Source: Climacium dendroides (taxonomy: Eukaryota; Streptophyta; Bryopsida; Hypnales; Climaciaceae). From it: a stretch of DNA of 64,000 nt. The stretch is from assembly GCA_950106755.1 (NCBI GenBank), contig OX467083.1, positions 16,611,029-16,675,028 of the forward strand. Reading direction: 5' to 3'. Shown here piece after piece: positions 24,843 through 39,100 of the stretch; position 1 is the stretch's first letter; every line of letters starts with the position of its first letter. A program made the position numbers and the translations under genes. The notes under the pieces were generated by a model, which saw only the letters and a program-made list of their open reading frames with translations, did no database searches and was not told where the DNA came from.

Positions 24843-25690
24843 TAAGGTAGGTAGGTACACTCAGAACCGCCACTTTTGGCTACGGAGCCTATTTTCTATT
24901 ATTAGGCTGGTGAAGTTTTCACATGTTCTTGTTGGCAAGTGAAAGGGGGTTCCAACGCACCAGAGAACGTGGCATTTGGATACCATATGCAAAAGTTACA
25001 AAGTTACAAAGTTTGGTTCTACAACATAGGTATAGAACTGATTTTGGAGATGTACATATGGTGTAGATGGCAGTTTAACCCCTAAAGTCCCATTGTCCCT
25101 ACAAGGGACAAAATGGATTTCGGGCGGGCTCCTATGATCTCAATTTTTACTGATTTTTTTTGAAACTTTCTCATAAGATAGAAAAACTTAAGGACTTTTG
25201 GGGAGTATAATTTTTATTTCAATCGGTGCCCAGGAGCAAAAGTTATGCCACAATAACCTCAAAATGGGGGAGACCGGGTAGCAAAAAAAATCCACAAAAA
25301 GTTGAAATAAAATTTTAAATATTTTTTTCTTGTAGATTATGTTTTTTGTAAATGGAAAGCTTTGATTCATTCTATTTGGATTAGAGATGTGGAAGTTATG
25401 GAGCTTCTTGTTTTGCAGGCAATCATAGTGACTTCTTGAAAGAATTTTTTTTCTTTCACTTTGCATGCTAATATCTTTCAATTTATATGGTAAAAAATCA
25501 CAAAAAAACTATCACATGATATAAAACAATTGTAGAACAAGATCCTATGGTTAGATTTTTAAAAATATTTTTAAAAATTTATTTTGTAGGTGATTATAGT
25601 AGAAGTGGTAGTTTTGAGTGGTTTTGGCAAAAAAATGGCCATGAGACTTTAGGGGTTAAGGTAGTGGCGCATTTGGGTGTACCTACCTTA
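24843..25690. mobile_element. MITE with TAAGGTAGGTACAC ends, interrupted by a nested element
   Basis: The left end TAAGGTAGGTAGGTACAC at 24843 and right end GGGTGTACCTACCTTA at 25675-25690 are inverted repeats. Internal blocks GGCAAGTGAAAGGGGGTTCC and AACGCACCAGAGAAC match 63370-63645. Removing the nested TTAA element leaves about 267 bp, similar to the uninterrupted 276-bp copy at 63370-63645. Confidence 0.8.
25079..25655. mobile_element. TTAA-flanked MITE, 577 bp, nested
   Basis: TTAA at 25075-25078 and at 25656-25659 flank the inverted ends CCCCTAAAG and CTTTAGGGG. The paralogous site at 63611-63614 has a single TTAA, so the duplication is TTAA. There is no ORF of transposase size. A close relative lies at 40190-40771, sharing long interior blocks such as GCTCCTATGATCTCAATTTT and GTGGTAGTTTTGAGTGGTTT. 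Target site and termini are of piggyBac type; this is inference without transposase evidence. Confidence 0.85.
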
Positions 25691-25744
25691 AGTTATCGGA
25701 GGGATTGAGAGTTTCCTTTTCTTGTGGGTTGGTGTGGTTGCAGA

Positions 25745-26095
25745 AGGGCCCAAGCTATAATAGCCGACTCATTTCCAACCATCACCCCATTTCCAATCTA
25801 GATTCTAGAGGTTGGTTTTTTTTCCATGAAGTTGTGCTTTCTTTTCGTGAAGTTGTGGTGAAGTTCGTGGAACAATTGTGGCGCATTATGATTGGTTGTA
25901 AGGCTATTAATATTGCAACCAAGCCTTGGTTGATTGTGCAATTAGCTTAAGGTTAGAAATTAAAAGGTCTACATCACCGTTATATACAATCCTTCCAAAC
26001 TCTATTTCAGTATATGGCAAAAATTCCACATTCAAAAGACTTGCGTTCCAAATATGCCTAATTGCTTAAGTGGTTGGAAATGGGTTAGCTGTCTT
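25745..26095. mobile_element. Diverged relative of the 13750-14142 MITE
   Basis: It carries AGCCGACTCATTTCC near the left and GGAAATGGGTTAGCTG near the right, degenerate forms of the 17-bp inverted repeat. Interior blocks such as GCGCATTATGATTGG and CCTAATTGCTTAAGTGG match. Limits are approximate. Confidence 0.55.
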
Positions 26096-27527
26096 AAAAG
26101 TTAACTTATACAAAGCACATGAAGTAGCCATTGTTGTACACTAGAATAAGCTCAGTTCCTAAGAGCACCAACATCCATACTCAAGAAAAATGACCTTCAA
26201 TTTATCATGTACGTATTGAGGCCTACAACAAGTTGCCTATCCTTGCTCCACACTCTCTAATTTATAACATAGAGGGCATGTACGAAATTTGTTTTTAACA
26301 TCTACAACAAGTTGCTACCCTTGCCTACATTTCCAACTCTAGACAACCACATGGTACCTCTCCAACAACTCACAACGCTCTGAAGCATGGCATCCACTTC
26401 TCATAAGACCAACAATGTCAGAAATACACAAAATCTATGCTTTAAAGTGGTCACGCATATCCTTGATTGTTATGGTCCCTAACTTGTTTTTATGGAGAAT
26501 ATTCAAACTCTACTCATTGCAAGGGCTTGGGTAGGGGATCTTTTTTCATACAAGACCTCGAAAGGTCGTAGAAGCTTCTTATTTGGAGCATGAGTGTGGA
26601 TGCTTTAAAAACTCATTCAACAAAGCAAACTTAATGGGAGGACATTGAGATAGGATGACTTTGTGTGGACATATGGACACTTTGATCATTGCATATATTT
26701 AGATTTAATAGCTTCATAATTTTTTTACAAAAGAATGACAAATAAAATAATATTCTACATGTATTTTAGTCAATTCATTTTCAACCCTCCAATAAATACA
26801 TTTTTGGTGTTCAAAAGAAAATCACATACACAAGAAGAAAATGAGGTGTTTGAGTACTAAGCAGTGTTAGTGGTGCTTATAAAACTCTTCTCAACTAATA
26901 GTAGCTTCCCACATTCTTGTGGAGTGGGCAAGTGGGGTGGGGTGTTTGGAGCTATTTTCATCTATTTTGATGCTAACATATATTTGTTCATTTCTTACAT
27001 AATTGCTACAACAATCAAAATATCTATATGAGAATACAACCACCATTGTATTCTATATTTATTATGCACATTTAATGGTTTATTTTTTTTTATAAATAGA
27101 TGTTTTTTAGAGAAGATGTACTCAATTTTTTTGTTATTCTTCAACCTAATAAGCCTCCAAACCTCCCTCAAGACTCAATTTTGGTAGGTTATTGTATATA
27201 TTGCACTTAAGTCTTGCATATTCACCTACAGTTGTAACTGGTTTATTTTCTATTTCATAAATATACACATGTACTCATAAAAATACATGTTCATATACAT
27301 CCATCCATCCATATTTGTATGTGTGTTTGTGGGAAAAATAGGATTGAACTTATTTCAAACATAAATGTAAATTTATATTTACAGTAGACCAATGGTGATG
27401 CTTTAGGATTAATTTGAACCAATGCATCAAGGAGGCATTCCCTAAAATGCAAAGAAAAAAACCTTCATTTATCAATTCTTCTTAACTTTTAAATAAAATA
27501 AACATTGATCATAAAGAAAATGAATCA

Positions 27528-27585
<58 letters not shown>

Positions 27586-27652
27586 TAGATTAAAATATAG
27601 TTCAACCTATTGGTTGTCTTTGATATCTTTGTAATTGCAAAGTAGTTTGCTC
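26096..27652. other. AT-rich intergenic with AT microsatellite
   Basis: An AT dinucleotide tract runs 27531-27580. No gene was recognised. Confidence 0.5.
27531..27580. repeat. AT dinucleotide microsatellite
   Basis: About 25 uninterrupted AT units. Confidence 0.95.
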
Positions 27653-27656
27653 TTAA

Positions 27657-28667
<1,011 letters not shown>

Positions 28668-28671
28668 TTAA

Positions 28672-31600
28672 GGTGACCCTTAAAGCCTACTTAACCCATG
28701 AATAACAATAACATATATTTCAAAGATACATGTCATTCATTCCTAAATAGGAGACGCATTTAGAACAAGGACAATTTATGGACTTCCTACCATATTGACT
28801 TGTCAAAATACCAATTTCTTCTTCTTCATTCTTCACCTTTTTAGTGAACTTTCAAGACTTGGCAACGGCAAATTATCCTTTCTCTTTAAAAGGATAATTT
28901 AAAAAAATTTAGATTGTATTCTTCAAAACTTCCAACCTTGTTGAATAGTGATATAATTTTTATTTTTTTTATGTCATGTATCTCCCTCTGATATTAATAA
29001 AATATGATAAAAAGTTATGAAAGTGAAAAGCTACCAATACAAAGCATAAAGGAAAGTGTCTTTTCTTTCTTTCTTTTTTTCTTTCTTTTTTGTGTGTGTG
29101 TCACAAAAGCTCCTTGCAAAGGAAAGAACCAAAAATTTTGAATTTTGAATTTGAATAATTAAAATCAACAGGGGGCTCAGGGTCTCATTCAAAAAAAGTC
29201 TTTGAGCTCAGATGTGAAAGCTGACAAAACATGATTCTAACTTACATGCCAGAATTTATCAGATGGCAGGATCAGTTTTGACACTTTTACTTAGACTCGG
29301 TTCCCATCACACCAACCAACCCTTTTTTGTACTAATTTTGTACAAAGAGAACTACACCTAAAATCACACAAATAAACAATTCAACATGGTTCATATTATA
29401 ATGTTGAACTTTTTTTTTGTAGGGTCTTGTTGGTAGTCAAAAGGGGATTCTAGATACTCTTTGAATGTTTTGGGGGGACATTGTGTGAATAAACTACAAA
29501 TTTTTAAAGTATTGAAAACAAATATTTCTAAAACTGACCATAGACTATCATGAATAGTGAGAGTACATTTTAGGCAAGAATCTGTGATGGTCATTTCTAG
29601 AGAGCGGTTGAAACTAGGCGTAGTTACCTTGATGAAAGTATCAAAAGATTTGGTCAATATCCATGTAAGAATGGAATGGTTTTATTGTGAATGAGGAATG
29701 AGGAACGTGTCTTTGCAATTGCAAAAAATGTTAAAGTTTTTCTTAAGTAAAAATGATGGGAAGATCAAGGAGTTAGGTGTTGTTACATTACTTAATGTAT
29801 TAAAAAAAGGTGTAAGTCATTTGCACTATGAGGTGTATTATTCTTTTATGCCATAGTGTAGTGATTGCATTGTTGCATTGTATTATGAACTTTGAAGATT
29901 TCAACCCTTGTGCAAGGGATATAACTACATTGAAGAAATATATGACAAAAATCTCTATATGGTTTAGAAAACTTTAGATGGGTGCTTTTGTCATGGTACA
30001 TTTTGAACATGAAATTTAGTTGTAGAAATCTCATTGATAACAATTGGGACAATGTCCAATTTTACTTAATACAAATCACTAAAATCACTAGGATAGTAGA
30101 TTTCATGATCATGTTATTCTAGGAAATGATAAATGGTAAACTAGACTTACTACTTTTATTATAATAAAGATTCTAAGTGTGGCCTTCTTAACCCCTAAAG
30201 ACCGGTGGGTTATAATTGACAAACACTTGCAAACTACTAAAAATCAACACTCTTTAATAAAAAGGTTGTTATTCATTAAATGACTAAGGTTTTTTTTAGC
30301 TTTTATCTATTTCAAGCAAGCAACTATGAGTTTGCGATTTCAATTTTTTGATCATGTGGTTGGAATTTTGTATATAGATGCATGCAATGATTATCTTGGA
30401 TGCTAGACAAAATTTATAGAGTTTGGATTAATGGTTATGAAGTTATATCCAATTTAGTCTTTGTGTTTCCAACTTGGACAAGTCTTGAAAAACTTCTTGT
30501 TATTGAGAGTTTTTTTCTTTATTTTTTCTTTATGAATTCCCAACTAAAATTTGAAGCAACTCATCAACTTGAAAATGTTAAGAGACACATACATTTTTCT
30601 AAAAAAAATTGAAAGATAAACTATGCAAGTACAAAATAAAAAAAAAGGTTTTTTCTCAAAGTTTCAAGGTAAATATTTTATAGTTGGTTTTCTAATTTAC
30701 GATTATGATGCAATATACTTCAATGAGTTAGGTATATCATGTTACATTTGGATTATGAAAATTAATCAAAAAAAATTTCTAACTACCCATGTTGAATTTG
30801 ATACCACATTTCACCTCATAATTCTTCAATTGCTTATCCAAATTGGGAAAAAACAAATAGGGCATTAAAAAGCTAGTAACATAAAACACAATATCCAAAA
30901 AATAAATTTTAAATATTTTTACTAAAGCCTACCTAAAAAAATGAAAAATTCCAATATAGGTTTTTTAGTCATTTGGAGTAAATTAAATTTTGTTTATTTT
31001 TTAAAAGTTATAATTATAGGATCCTATTCTTGACTAGTATTAGATGTATGAGGTCAAAGTTTGCAAATTGGAGCAAAAAAATTATTCCAAGACCATACAA
31101 GTTTTTGACAATAGGCATTGTTGGTTACTTTCAAGACCTATAATTCAAATTTTCTTTGCAAAAAAGATTTAGAGACTTTGAATTTGAGTACAACTTCAAG
31201 ATAAGAAGAAGAGTGCAATTTTTCAAAGGAAAATGATGTTGTGTCCCCTTCCCCACAATAATGAAGAGAATATCAACCTTGGAATTTTGAATTTTAAGTC
31301 AACCTTTTGTAATAAAAAAATGTATAATTGTCCACCACATTTGGATTAATTGTAGAATTTATCTTTGTGCCAACATAGAAGAAGAAAGTGCAATCTTTTC
31401 TTCTAAATTTTGGTGATTAGTATAGCCAAAAAATGTGTTTATCAAAATTTATTTTTGAAAATAGAAGTTGAATTATTAGGAATGTTTTTTGCAATTCAAA
31501 ATATTAAAGGATTCTAGGAAATGGTCAAAGCAGTGAATTCAATCTTTTGAAACATTTTAATTCTTTAGCTACAATAATTGAGGAGTGTGACATCTAACTC

Positions 31601-33686
31601 TCAAGAATTAGTGTAAATTATTTAATTTGATAGACTTCTTGAAAAAATGACTTTGAAAATTGATACTATTAGCATATTAATTTTTTTCTACACAGTAAAT
31701 TATTTTCTCCCAAGTCTATGATGACTTTGCTTGAAACTAAAAAATGACTAACTTATGAATAGTTTCAACAAATGTTTCAATATTCTTTAAAATAAAGTAA
31801 GGAATTACAAATGCTACAACATAAAATTTCTTGTTCTATTTCATTTGAAGGTGCGGGGAAACTTTGTTTAAACTTCTAAACCTTTTGGATGTATACCAAA
31901 AGAATACACCACGTCCCATCAAAGCAAATCAATGCAAATTTGAAAATGTGAAAGTGAACCAATGTCAAGGGTGTGGTTATTAATTCTAGCTCAAAAATTT
32001 CAAAAAATTTCATTTAATTTTGGATCCCTAATTTCTACTTTTCTAGTGTTCTAAATTTTTTTTCTCAAGGTTTCATTATCATAGCATTCTAGCTTAGTAG
32101 GAACACTAGACAATATTTATTGCTTATAATAATATTTTTTATTATTCACAATATCATGATCTTTATTCATGTGACCAAAATGGAATAATAAGTGACATTC
32201 AATCCTCCATGTCTTGCAATGGACAATGTTTGATGTTCTTTTGGATTTTGTAATAGGAAAACCTACGTAGATTATCTCATCACTTTTTAACCCAAGCTAA
32301 TGCCCCAAGTACAATATTTTGGTATCAACAAAACGTGTATTTCAAGCATCAAAATTCCAATTAAAAAATATATTTTTATTTTTATTATTGAAGATTTTTT
32401 TAACTGTGTCTATGACAAATCTTAAATTTTTAGTGTTGAAGGCAAGAAGAGATGAACCTCAAATACATTGGATCTTAAGGGAAAAATCACATTGAAAGTT
32501 CTTTTAATTTTTTAAAAAAGAAGATGTAAATCAATTATGGTTATGGATATTATGTCCTTTAGCCTCATTATAATCTTTCAATTCATAAGTAATATTGTTG
32601 TATTTTTTTCTTATATGATCCATAATACATCTAGTTAAAATTAATGTATAGCTACAACTTCTTTTTTTTAAATTAATAAAACTAATTAATACTTTGATTT
32701 TTTTGTTTGCTTTTGAACAAACTACAAGAAGCTCAACAAAGCCTTGAGCATTTAGGGTATCAAAAAGTTTGAAAAAGTTTGAAGTATTGCTTCATATATT
32801 TATTGTTTACAATTTTTAATTGCAAAATTATTGATGGAAGTAATTTTTGAATATAAATGAAATTTATATATAAATAGATTTTTTAAAATATGAATCAACT
32901 TTGATTTTCTAATGTAACAAAATAAATTTTACTATTGTAAATAATATTATTTACTACTTCAACATATCCAACCTTCCAGTATATGTGACTCTAACATAAC
33001 AGAGTTATAATATTTAAGCCCCTAAAATTCCTTGGAACCAAATTTTTGTTCCGAGGTATTGGTCAATAAAGATTTGACTTGTTTGTATGTGCAATTAATA
33101 AGTTAGACGTAGCTTTTTTCTACAAAGTTTTCTAATCAAGTGAATTATTAAGTATTTTGACATCAAAAATCAAATTTCATGTGTATGAATTTTGTACATG
33201 GAAATTTAGTTTAATTATTGGTTCTTTTGGATAATTAAACTAAATTCCTATAATTACAGAAGAATTGATAAGGGATTGCCAAATGGTGTTTTTTTGTCCA
33301 CCTGAGGCCATGGCAAGTCAATTACAACTTTGATACCATGGGGGAAAAATAAACTTTAATTATTGCCTTAAAATTATAGTTCTAAATTTTTTTTCTATGC
33401 TTCCAAGAGGTTTATATTACTTGAATAATGTTTGTGGGTGTTTTGTTCTTTGATAAGGGATCATGGTAATAGAAAGTGTATAATTCTTTTGCAAAATGAA
33501 TTCAAGTCATGATTTTTGGTTTGATAGTCTTCAAGTTCATAAGATACAATGCATCATACACAAACATGCAAACTAAATTTTACATCCTCTAATTTTCATT
33601 GAAAGTTGAAATTCAATTACATGCACAAGATCCATATTCTAAAACACATCAAAACAAAACAAAATTGATAACAAAAATGGTCAACT
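28672..33686. other. AT-rich intergenic, no gene seen; two fragmentary repeats
   Basis: A polypyrimidine and GT stretch lies at about 29060-29100. A solo TTAA-family end (CCCCTAAAGACC) starts at 30192. A diverged relative of the 39597-40819 element lies at about 32200-32765, sharing TTGGATCTTAAGG..AAAATCACATT and AAGAAGCTCAA...GAGCATTTAGGG. No gene was supported. Confidence 0.4.
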
Positions 33687-33690
33687 TTAA

Positions 33691-33850
33691 CCCGTAAATG
33701 TCGAGGCGGATGTTTTGCATTTGATGAATGACAAAGGATCTCCAAATAGGACAAAAGTTCAACTATTCATCCTCAAAATTTTACAAAGAAAAGTGTGGTC
33801 TTCTACAATAGTCTATCTTGCAATGAGTGCTTTTACAAATTTTTAAGCCA
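33691..33850. mobile_element. TTAA-family MITE, 222-bp class, right end lost
   Basis: TTAA at 33687-33690, then CCCGTAAATGTCGAGG and the class blocks GATGAATGACAAAGGATCTC, AACTATTCATCCTC and GGTCTTCTACAATAGT. The right terminus is missing. Confidence 0.6.
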
Positions 33851-35154
33851 ATGCTTCAAAAGAATTTGACTTTTTGAATTTGACTTCAAAACCAAGATAA
33901 GATTAAAATCTATGGTTGGAATCATCCTTTTTGACATGTATTCTCCATCAAAAAATCTTGGCCTAAAAGTATTTTTGTTTTCTAATGTTTTTTTTACATG
34001 AAAATTTAGAAGAATTTTAAGGGTTATATTAGTGAAGAATGAAATGTTAGTAAGTTACACTAATTTTCTTTAGATTGATAACTTTCCAATGTGATCAATT
34101 TTTAGCCATCAGTAACCCTAACCAAGAATAAATCAGTGAACCTATTCCATTATAAAAGAGAAATAGAAATGAAAGCCCCAAATGACACTTTTTGTTGTTC
34201 TACCTATTGACTATTATTAGACTTGTCAAACATCCATATTTTTTTGTGAGGTTCCAATGTACCAAAAAACATAACATTTGGATATAATATGCAAAAATTA
34301 TGAAGGGTCAAGATTTTTTGGTAGAGGTTTTGAAATTTTTTCTTCCACATAGGTACATACTAGTTTTGGAGGTGTTGATAGAGTGATGATGGCAATTTTG
34401 GATCAGTGGTGCATTTGGGGGGTCCCACCTTAACTTAGTGGTCGTTTCTATTAGGGGTTGTTACATCTTCTTCCCATTCAGAATCTTTAGAGAATGAGGA
34501 CATGTTACTCTCTCGTTGGCTTGTAAAGGCTTGCAAAGGGGCCATTTTCTAAAGTTTGAGAATAAATATTATTTTCCTTTGGAGGTAAAGAATGGGTGTG
34601 AAGAACATTTTGTAGCTAAGGTTTTCATCTTGCTTTTTAAAGTTATACCCCTCTGCTATTGATTTCACCATTGTTGTCATTGTTGTTCTTTCCACCTCTT
34701 TCCACTTCTTCTTCTTGTTGGTTCTTTTTGTTCCATTATTTTGCTATTGCACTATTTTCACGAACTTTTTTTTAGAGAATTGACTATTTGATCAAGAAAT
34801 TACTATCCATTATCTATTCTCATTCTCCACACAACACAAAAAGGATGTCACACCTTGGAGAAAGGCTCCCTATTGGCTTCTCTTTTCACTCCACAACTTC
34901 TCATTAGAAGTAGTCACACCTTCACCTTGAGTTGAATTCTTCGAGAATTTGAGACGAGGTGCTATCTATGTGGTTGTTTGTAGCTTGCTGAACTCTCATT
35001 TTCTAAGGATTTTGAAGTGCCATTCTTTTGCTCTGAAGGTGAGGAAATGGGTTGGAGAAAATTTTCCCCCAACATTTTTTCACTCCTCCTAAAACACTTT
35101 CACCGCTTCCTCGACGTACTCTTAGTTCTATCCGAGTTTTTCATTCCATATTCT
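33851..35154. other. Intergenic with an eroded MITE copy
   Basis: Bases about 34190-34440 match the 63370-63645 family (AACATTTGGATATAATATGCAAAA, ATAGGTACATACTAGTTTTGGAG, GGGGGTCCCACCTTA) but both termini are worn. No gene was seen. Confidence 0.45.
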
Positions 35155-35750
35155 GTCCGACTTCAGCGCTGCCTCTGCCACCTGTGTTCCACACCGCGTG
35201 ACAATGAATCTCGTTCTCCATCAAAAAAATTCCATGCCACTCACGTTCAAAACAAGGTGTCGCACCTCCTTCTTCTTGTATAGTACAATACTAACAACAG
35301 CTCCCCATTGGCTCTTCTTTTTCTCTCACCAACTTTGCATTCTTCCAAAAAAATCTGCTTCTCAGAGGAGGTGTCCCCATCCCTATTTTCATAGAAGTTT
35401 CATTCTCAGGGAAGGTGTGAACAACCCCTATTGTCCCTTTGCACACCCTATTATGTCTGACTTCAGCACTGCCTCTGCCACTCATGTTCCACACCGCGCG
35501 ACAGCGAATCTCGTTCTCCATCAAAATTTTCCATCCTGCTCATGTTCAAAACAAGGTGTCGCACCTCCTCCTTCTTGTCCAGTACAATACAACAGCTATC
35601 ATTGGCTCTTCTTTTTCTCTCACCAACTTTGCATTCTTCCCAAAAAAATTTGCTTCTCGAAGGAGGTGTCCCCATCCCTATTTTCATAGAAGTTTCATTC
35701 TCAGAGAAGGTGTGAACAACCCCTACTTGTCCCATTGCACTTTACAATAA
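35155..35750. repeat. Tandem duplication, about 300-bp unit, two copies
   Basis: ACTTCAGCGCTGCCTCTGCC near 35160 recurs as ACTTCAGCACTGCCTCTGCC near 35460. The copies stay alignable to the GAAGGTGTGAACAACCCCTA block near each unit end. Open frames run through both units but differ by indels, so coding is doubtful. Confidence 0.85.
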
Positions 35751-35779
35751 GTATGACAACCCCAACTTTTTTAAAAACA

Positions 35780-36250
35780 ACAAAAACCATTAAACGCCTT
35801 GAATGTTCCGTTTTTTCCAGGCCGTCCAGGCTCGTGACCAAGAGCTGTCTCCACCGTGACCACGAATTGGGTCTGTCTCCCCAAGTGGAAGGGCCTCCTC
35901 AGTCCACTCTCCGTCCGTCCGTCCGTCCAAAGAGAATCAGGTATCCTTTTCCTTTTTCTTTATCTTTATCTTTTTCTTACCTTTTTTCCTTTTTCTTTTT
36001 TCACACCAGGTTGTAGCCAGATCACGACGAGCCTGCCATCCGTCTGGCTGAACGGAACTGAACGGCGTTGGAAGTCAAAGTGCGACGGAAAGCTGACGTC
36101 GTCCCAGTGGGAAACAGAATCTTCCATTGGTCTGCCACGCTGGCGCTCTCTCGTACAGTCACCCCCGCCGACTTAGCTGACGTGGAATTTACCCAAACTA
36201 GTATTACGCGTATCACGTTACTTATTACTGGCGGGTGACCGGGTCTCCTT
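35780..36250. other. GC-rich, promoter-like island without a recognised gene
   Basis: It contains a TCCG run (about 35908-35927), a TC/TTTC-rich tract (35940-36000) and ACGT-core sites (GCTGACGTCG near 36091, GCTGACGTGG near 36176). The composition is promoter-like, but no downstream gene was found. Confidence 0.4.
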
Positions 36251-36384
36251 TGGCTCCTTGAAAGAAAGAAAAATAAAATCCTAGTTGATTAAGTAATCAA
36301 TTAATTAGTTAATTAATTTTTGGCCACAATTTTAAATTTATTTCAACGGCGAACATCAAAATATAAAACCACCTGTGAACTTAA

Positions 36385-36400
36385 CCCCTAAACGTCCAGA
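36385..36400. repeat. Solo TTAA-family terminus
   Basis: TTAA at 36381-36384 followed by CCCCTAAACGTCC. No partner end was found before the Stowaway-like end at 36448. Confidence 0.5.
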
Positions 36401-36447
36401 GTCTTTATCCAGAAATTCACGATTCGAGAAAAATCATCATAAAGTAC

Positions 36448-36745
36448 TACTACTTCCGTCCCAAAATGGTCTTCATGTTGGACAAAGTGTTTTAGATTAA
36501 GACTAAAAATGATATTGTCAAGACTTGTTTCACAATGTGAGTAGAATTTGGTGCACTCTTAGCGTCCAAGAAAGCTTGAGCTTCGTAGCCCTTTTCAAAG
36601 TGTGGTTTTGGAATATTGAAAAGTGGAATTTTGGAAACAGTTTCAAAGAGCACCAGTGGATATTTAATTATTGAGTGTGAGGTTTTCATTTTAGGGGCAT
36701 TTAGTATGTGCCAAAGACTATATTGGGACCTCTATTTTGCCTCCC
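36448..36745. mobile_element. Stowaway-like element end, copy 2
   Basis: TA followed by CTACTTCCGTCCC, then about 290 bp that match 20317-20600. The opposite end was not found. Confidence 0.45.
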
Positions 36746-38413
36746 AAGGCTTCATCTCCTTCAATTGGGAAATACTCAAAAAGATGCAAAAAAAGTAAGA
36801 ACAAACAATGTTGATTGATCCCTCCAATCATTTAATTTGTCTTTTGATTGATGATTCCATGAATGGAGGAAGAACTACTACTCACAGTTGTTTTGCTAGT
36901 CCCCCAAAGCAATTGAAGACCCAAATTGACCTATTCCAACATTACAAAGTGCAACATGAAGATCATTTTGGGACAAAAAATTAAGGCCAATAAGAAGATC
37001 ATTATGAGACAGAGTGTTATTTTGAAGAATGTTTTGGAATTCATTTACAAATGTAAGTTGTAGATTTTGAGTTTCAGATTCCATCCATATAGTTAGACTC
37101 ACCAATGCTATCTGCAATATTTTGTAATAAATTTTGAAAGAAAAATTTCAAAATTCCTTCAAAATTTGATTACAAGGAAAATATTACCATTTTTTGAGTG
37201 CAATTTGTTGGAATAGATTTGAAATGAGGTTCTCTTCATACACCAATTTTTTGAAACTTTTGTGTTCTTTAAGTCTATAACCTCATTTTTGCAAATCGAG
37301 TTTTGAACTAGAGTCGATGCAATTTGGACTTGCTCAACCACTTGACATACTTCCACATTTATTATTTTAGAAAATAATATATACTCTAGTAAGACCAAAT
37401 CCAATCATTAGATAGGACAACTACTTGACAAAGTATCTCCACAAGTTAAGATGACTTTCAACCAAGTAGTAATGAGAATGAAACTTGAGTTTCTATCTAT
37501 TAAGTCATCTAGAAATTGAACGCTAGAGCACTTCTTGCTTAAAGTTACAAACCACCCAGAGGCAAACTCAAGGCATGAATGGCCCAAGTTTTTTTTCCAT
37601 TTATTTTGGGTAGTGGAGAAAATTATCTTCACTAGAGTGAGGAAGCTATTTATATTTATGGAAATGGATTAAACCTACAATATATGGATGAAAATTTATT
37701 TATGCACCCCAAAAAGTGTACATTCATCCAAAAATATAATGATTTTGTCCCAAAATTTAGTAGCAATTCTATGATTTCATCCACTAAAAAAAGAAGAATA
37801 TATCACCAAATATTTCTTGTAAAAAAATTGCATCACTTTTTAATAAAAATTCGTTAAAAAAAATCCTTGCCATGGACCCATAGACCAAACTAAATGCTAA
37901 CTTATTACAAGTACAATTTATGACCCAAAAGACCTTCAACTCAAGACAAATTGGGTGCAAAGTGCTTTACAAAGATCCCCATCTCATTAGAATTTCATAG
38001 ACCTCATATTCTTCCTATTGATTTTGTGTATGAAGATATTTCTTGGCTATTTTGAATTCACTTAATATTTCTTTGAGCCATTTGTTCTACCATCCTTTCT
38101 ATGTTGTTTTCATCATTCTTATGGTTCCATTTAAGTCTATTGATTTTTCTTTTATAAGAATGCATAGGTCATCTAAAATGTAAATGCAATTCATTAACAA
38201 ATTAATCATTCTAATCATAGCAAAATTATATTGTTTGTACCTCTTAAGCTTTGCACTATCAAATATTGAGAGGAGTCATCTATTTATGTTGGAACTTAAA
38301 ACTCTTTGCATTGTGTAATACTAAAGAATTTTTTTTATCACTTCGATTAATTCATTTTTGTATAAGTAGTGGAATTCCATTGAAAATATTCTTAATCTCA
38401 CTTTAGTTGGATA
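36746..38413. other. AT-rich intergenic, no gene seen
   Basis: Three short minus-strand frames between 36896 and 37632 abut one another, as a decayed coding element might, but I recognise no conserved motif. Confidence 0.35.
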
Positions 38414-38683
38414 GGGAATTTCAATAAAATGGCATATTCCATACACCATTTTCAAATTATCCAGTATGAATTGTGAAAATGCCATCTAGAACTAGCATAG
38501 AATTAAAAAAAATTTAGAATTTGTATAGATTCTAGATTATGTAGTTTGAACAAGAAAAATGCCATCTAGGACAAGTATACATTTTAGACATCTAGAAGAA
38601 GCGTACATTTCAAATTGTTTGGTCATGGTATAAACCATAATAATGCCAAATTTGCAAAATGGCACTATTTTAATGAATTCCCC
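38414..38683. mobile_element. Palindromic MITE with GGGGAATTTCATTAAAATGGC-type ends, copy 1
   Basis: It starts GGGAATTTCAATAAAATGGC and ends with the inverse ATTTTAATGAATTCCCC. The interior has the family's CCATCTAG and TAGA-rich short blocks. Confidence 0.75.
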
Positions 38684-39100
38684 ATTTGGATGAAGGATGT
38701 TAAGTACTTACACACATGAATTTAAATATTACATTTTCATAGCATGATGTTATGCTTTTATGATCATTTGAAATATAATAACAACTTTGAAGTGGTTGAA
38801 GCTTTAAACTGAAATTAGGAATACAATTTTAAAAAAAGAATGGTTTCTTCCCAAAAGCTAAACCACTTTCAAAAATATACAACATGCAAAGAAAGTCACA
38901 CCAAGATAGGAGGTCCATAAACTGATCAGGTTCTAAATGCGTCTCCTATTTAGGAAAAATGTTAAGATGCTCAGTCTTTGAAATATTTGATATTGCAATT
39001 GATGAGGTAGTTATGGTATGCTTGCACTTGGTATTAGGGGTGATGTTTGCAATGTAAATCCAATATAGAGGTAAATCCAAATTCATCCTAAGATCCTTAT

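Noticed and set aside
25075..25090. TTAACCCCTAAAG ends read as interstitial plant telomere repeat (CCCTAAA)
   Set aside because: Only single units occur, never arrays, and they sit at inverted ends of elements. The match is better explained as terminal repeat sequence.
36896..37632. Adjacent minus-strand frames, with a segment faintly like a retroelement aspartic protease (DLLIGLNFL)
   Set aside because: No Asp-Ser/Thr-Gly active-site motif, no reverse transcriptase motif and no terminal repeats. The match is too short to call.
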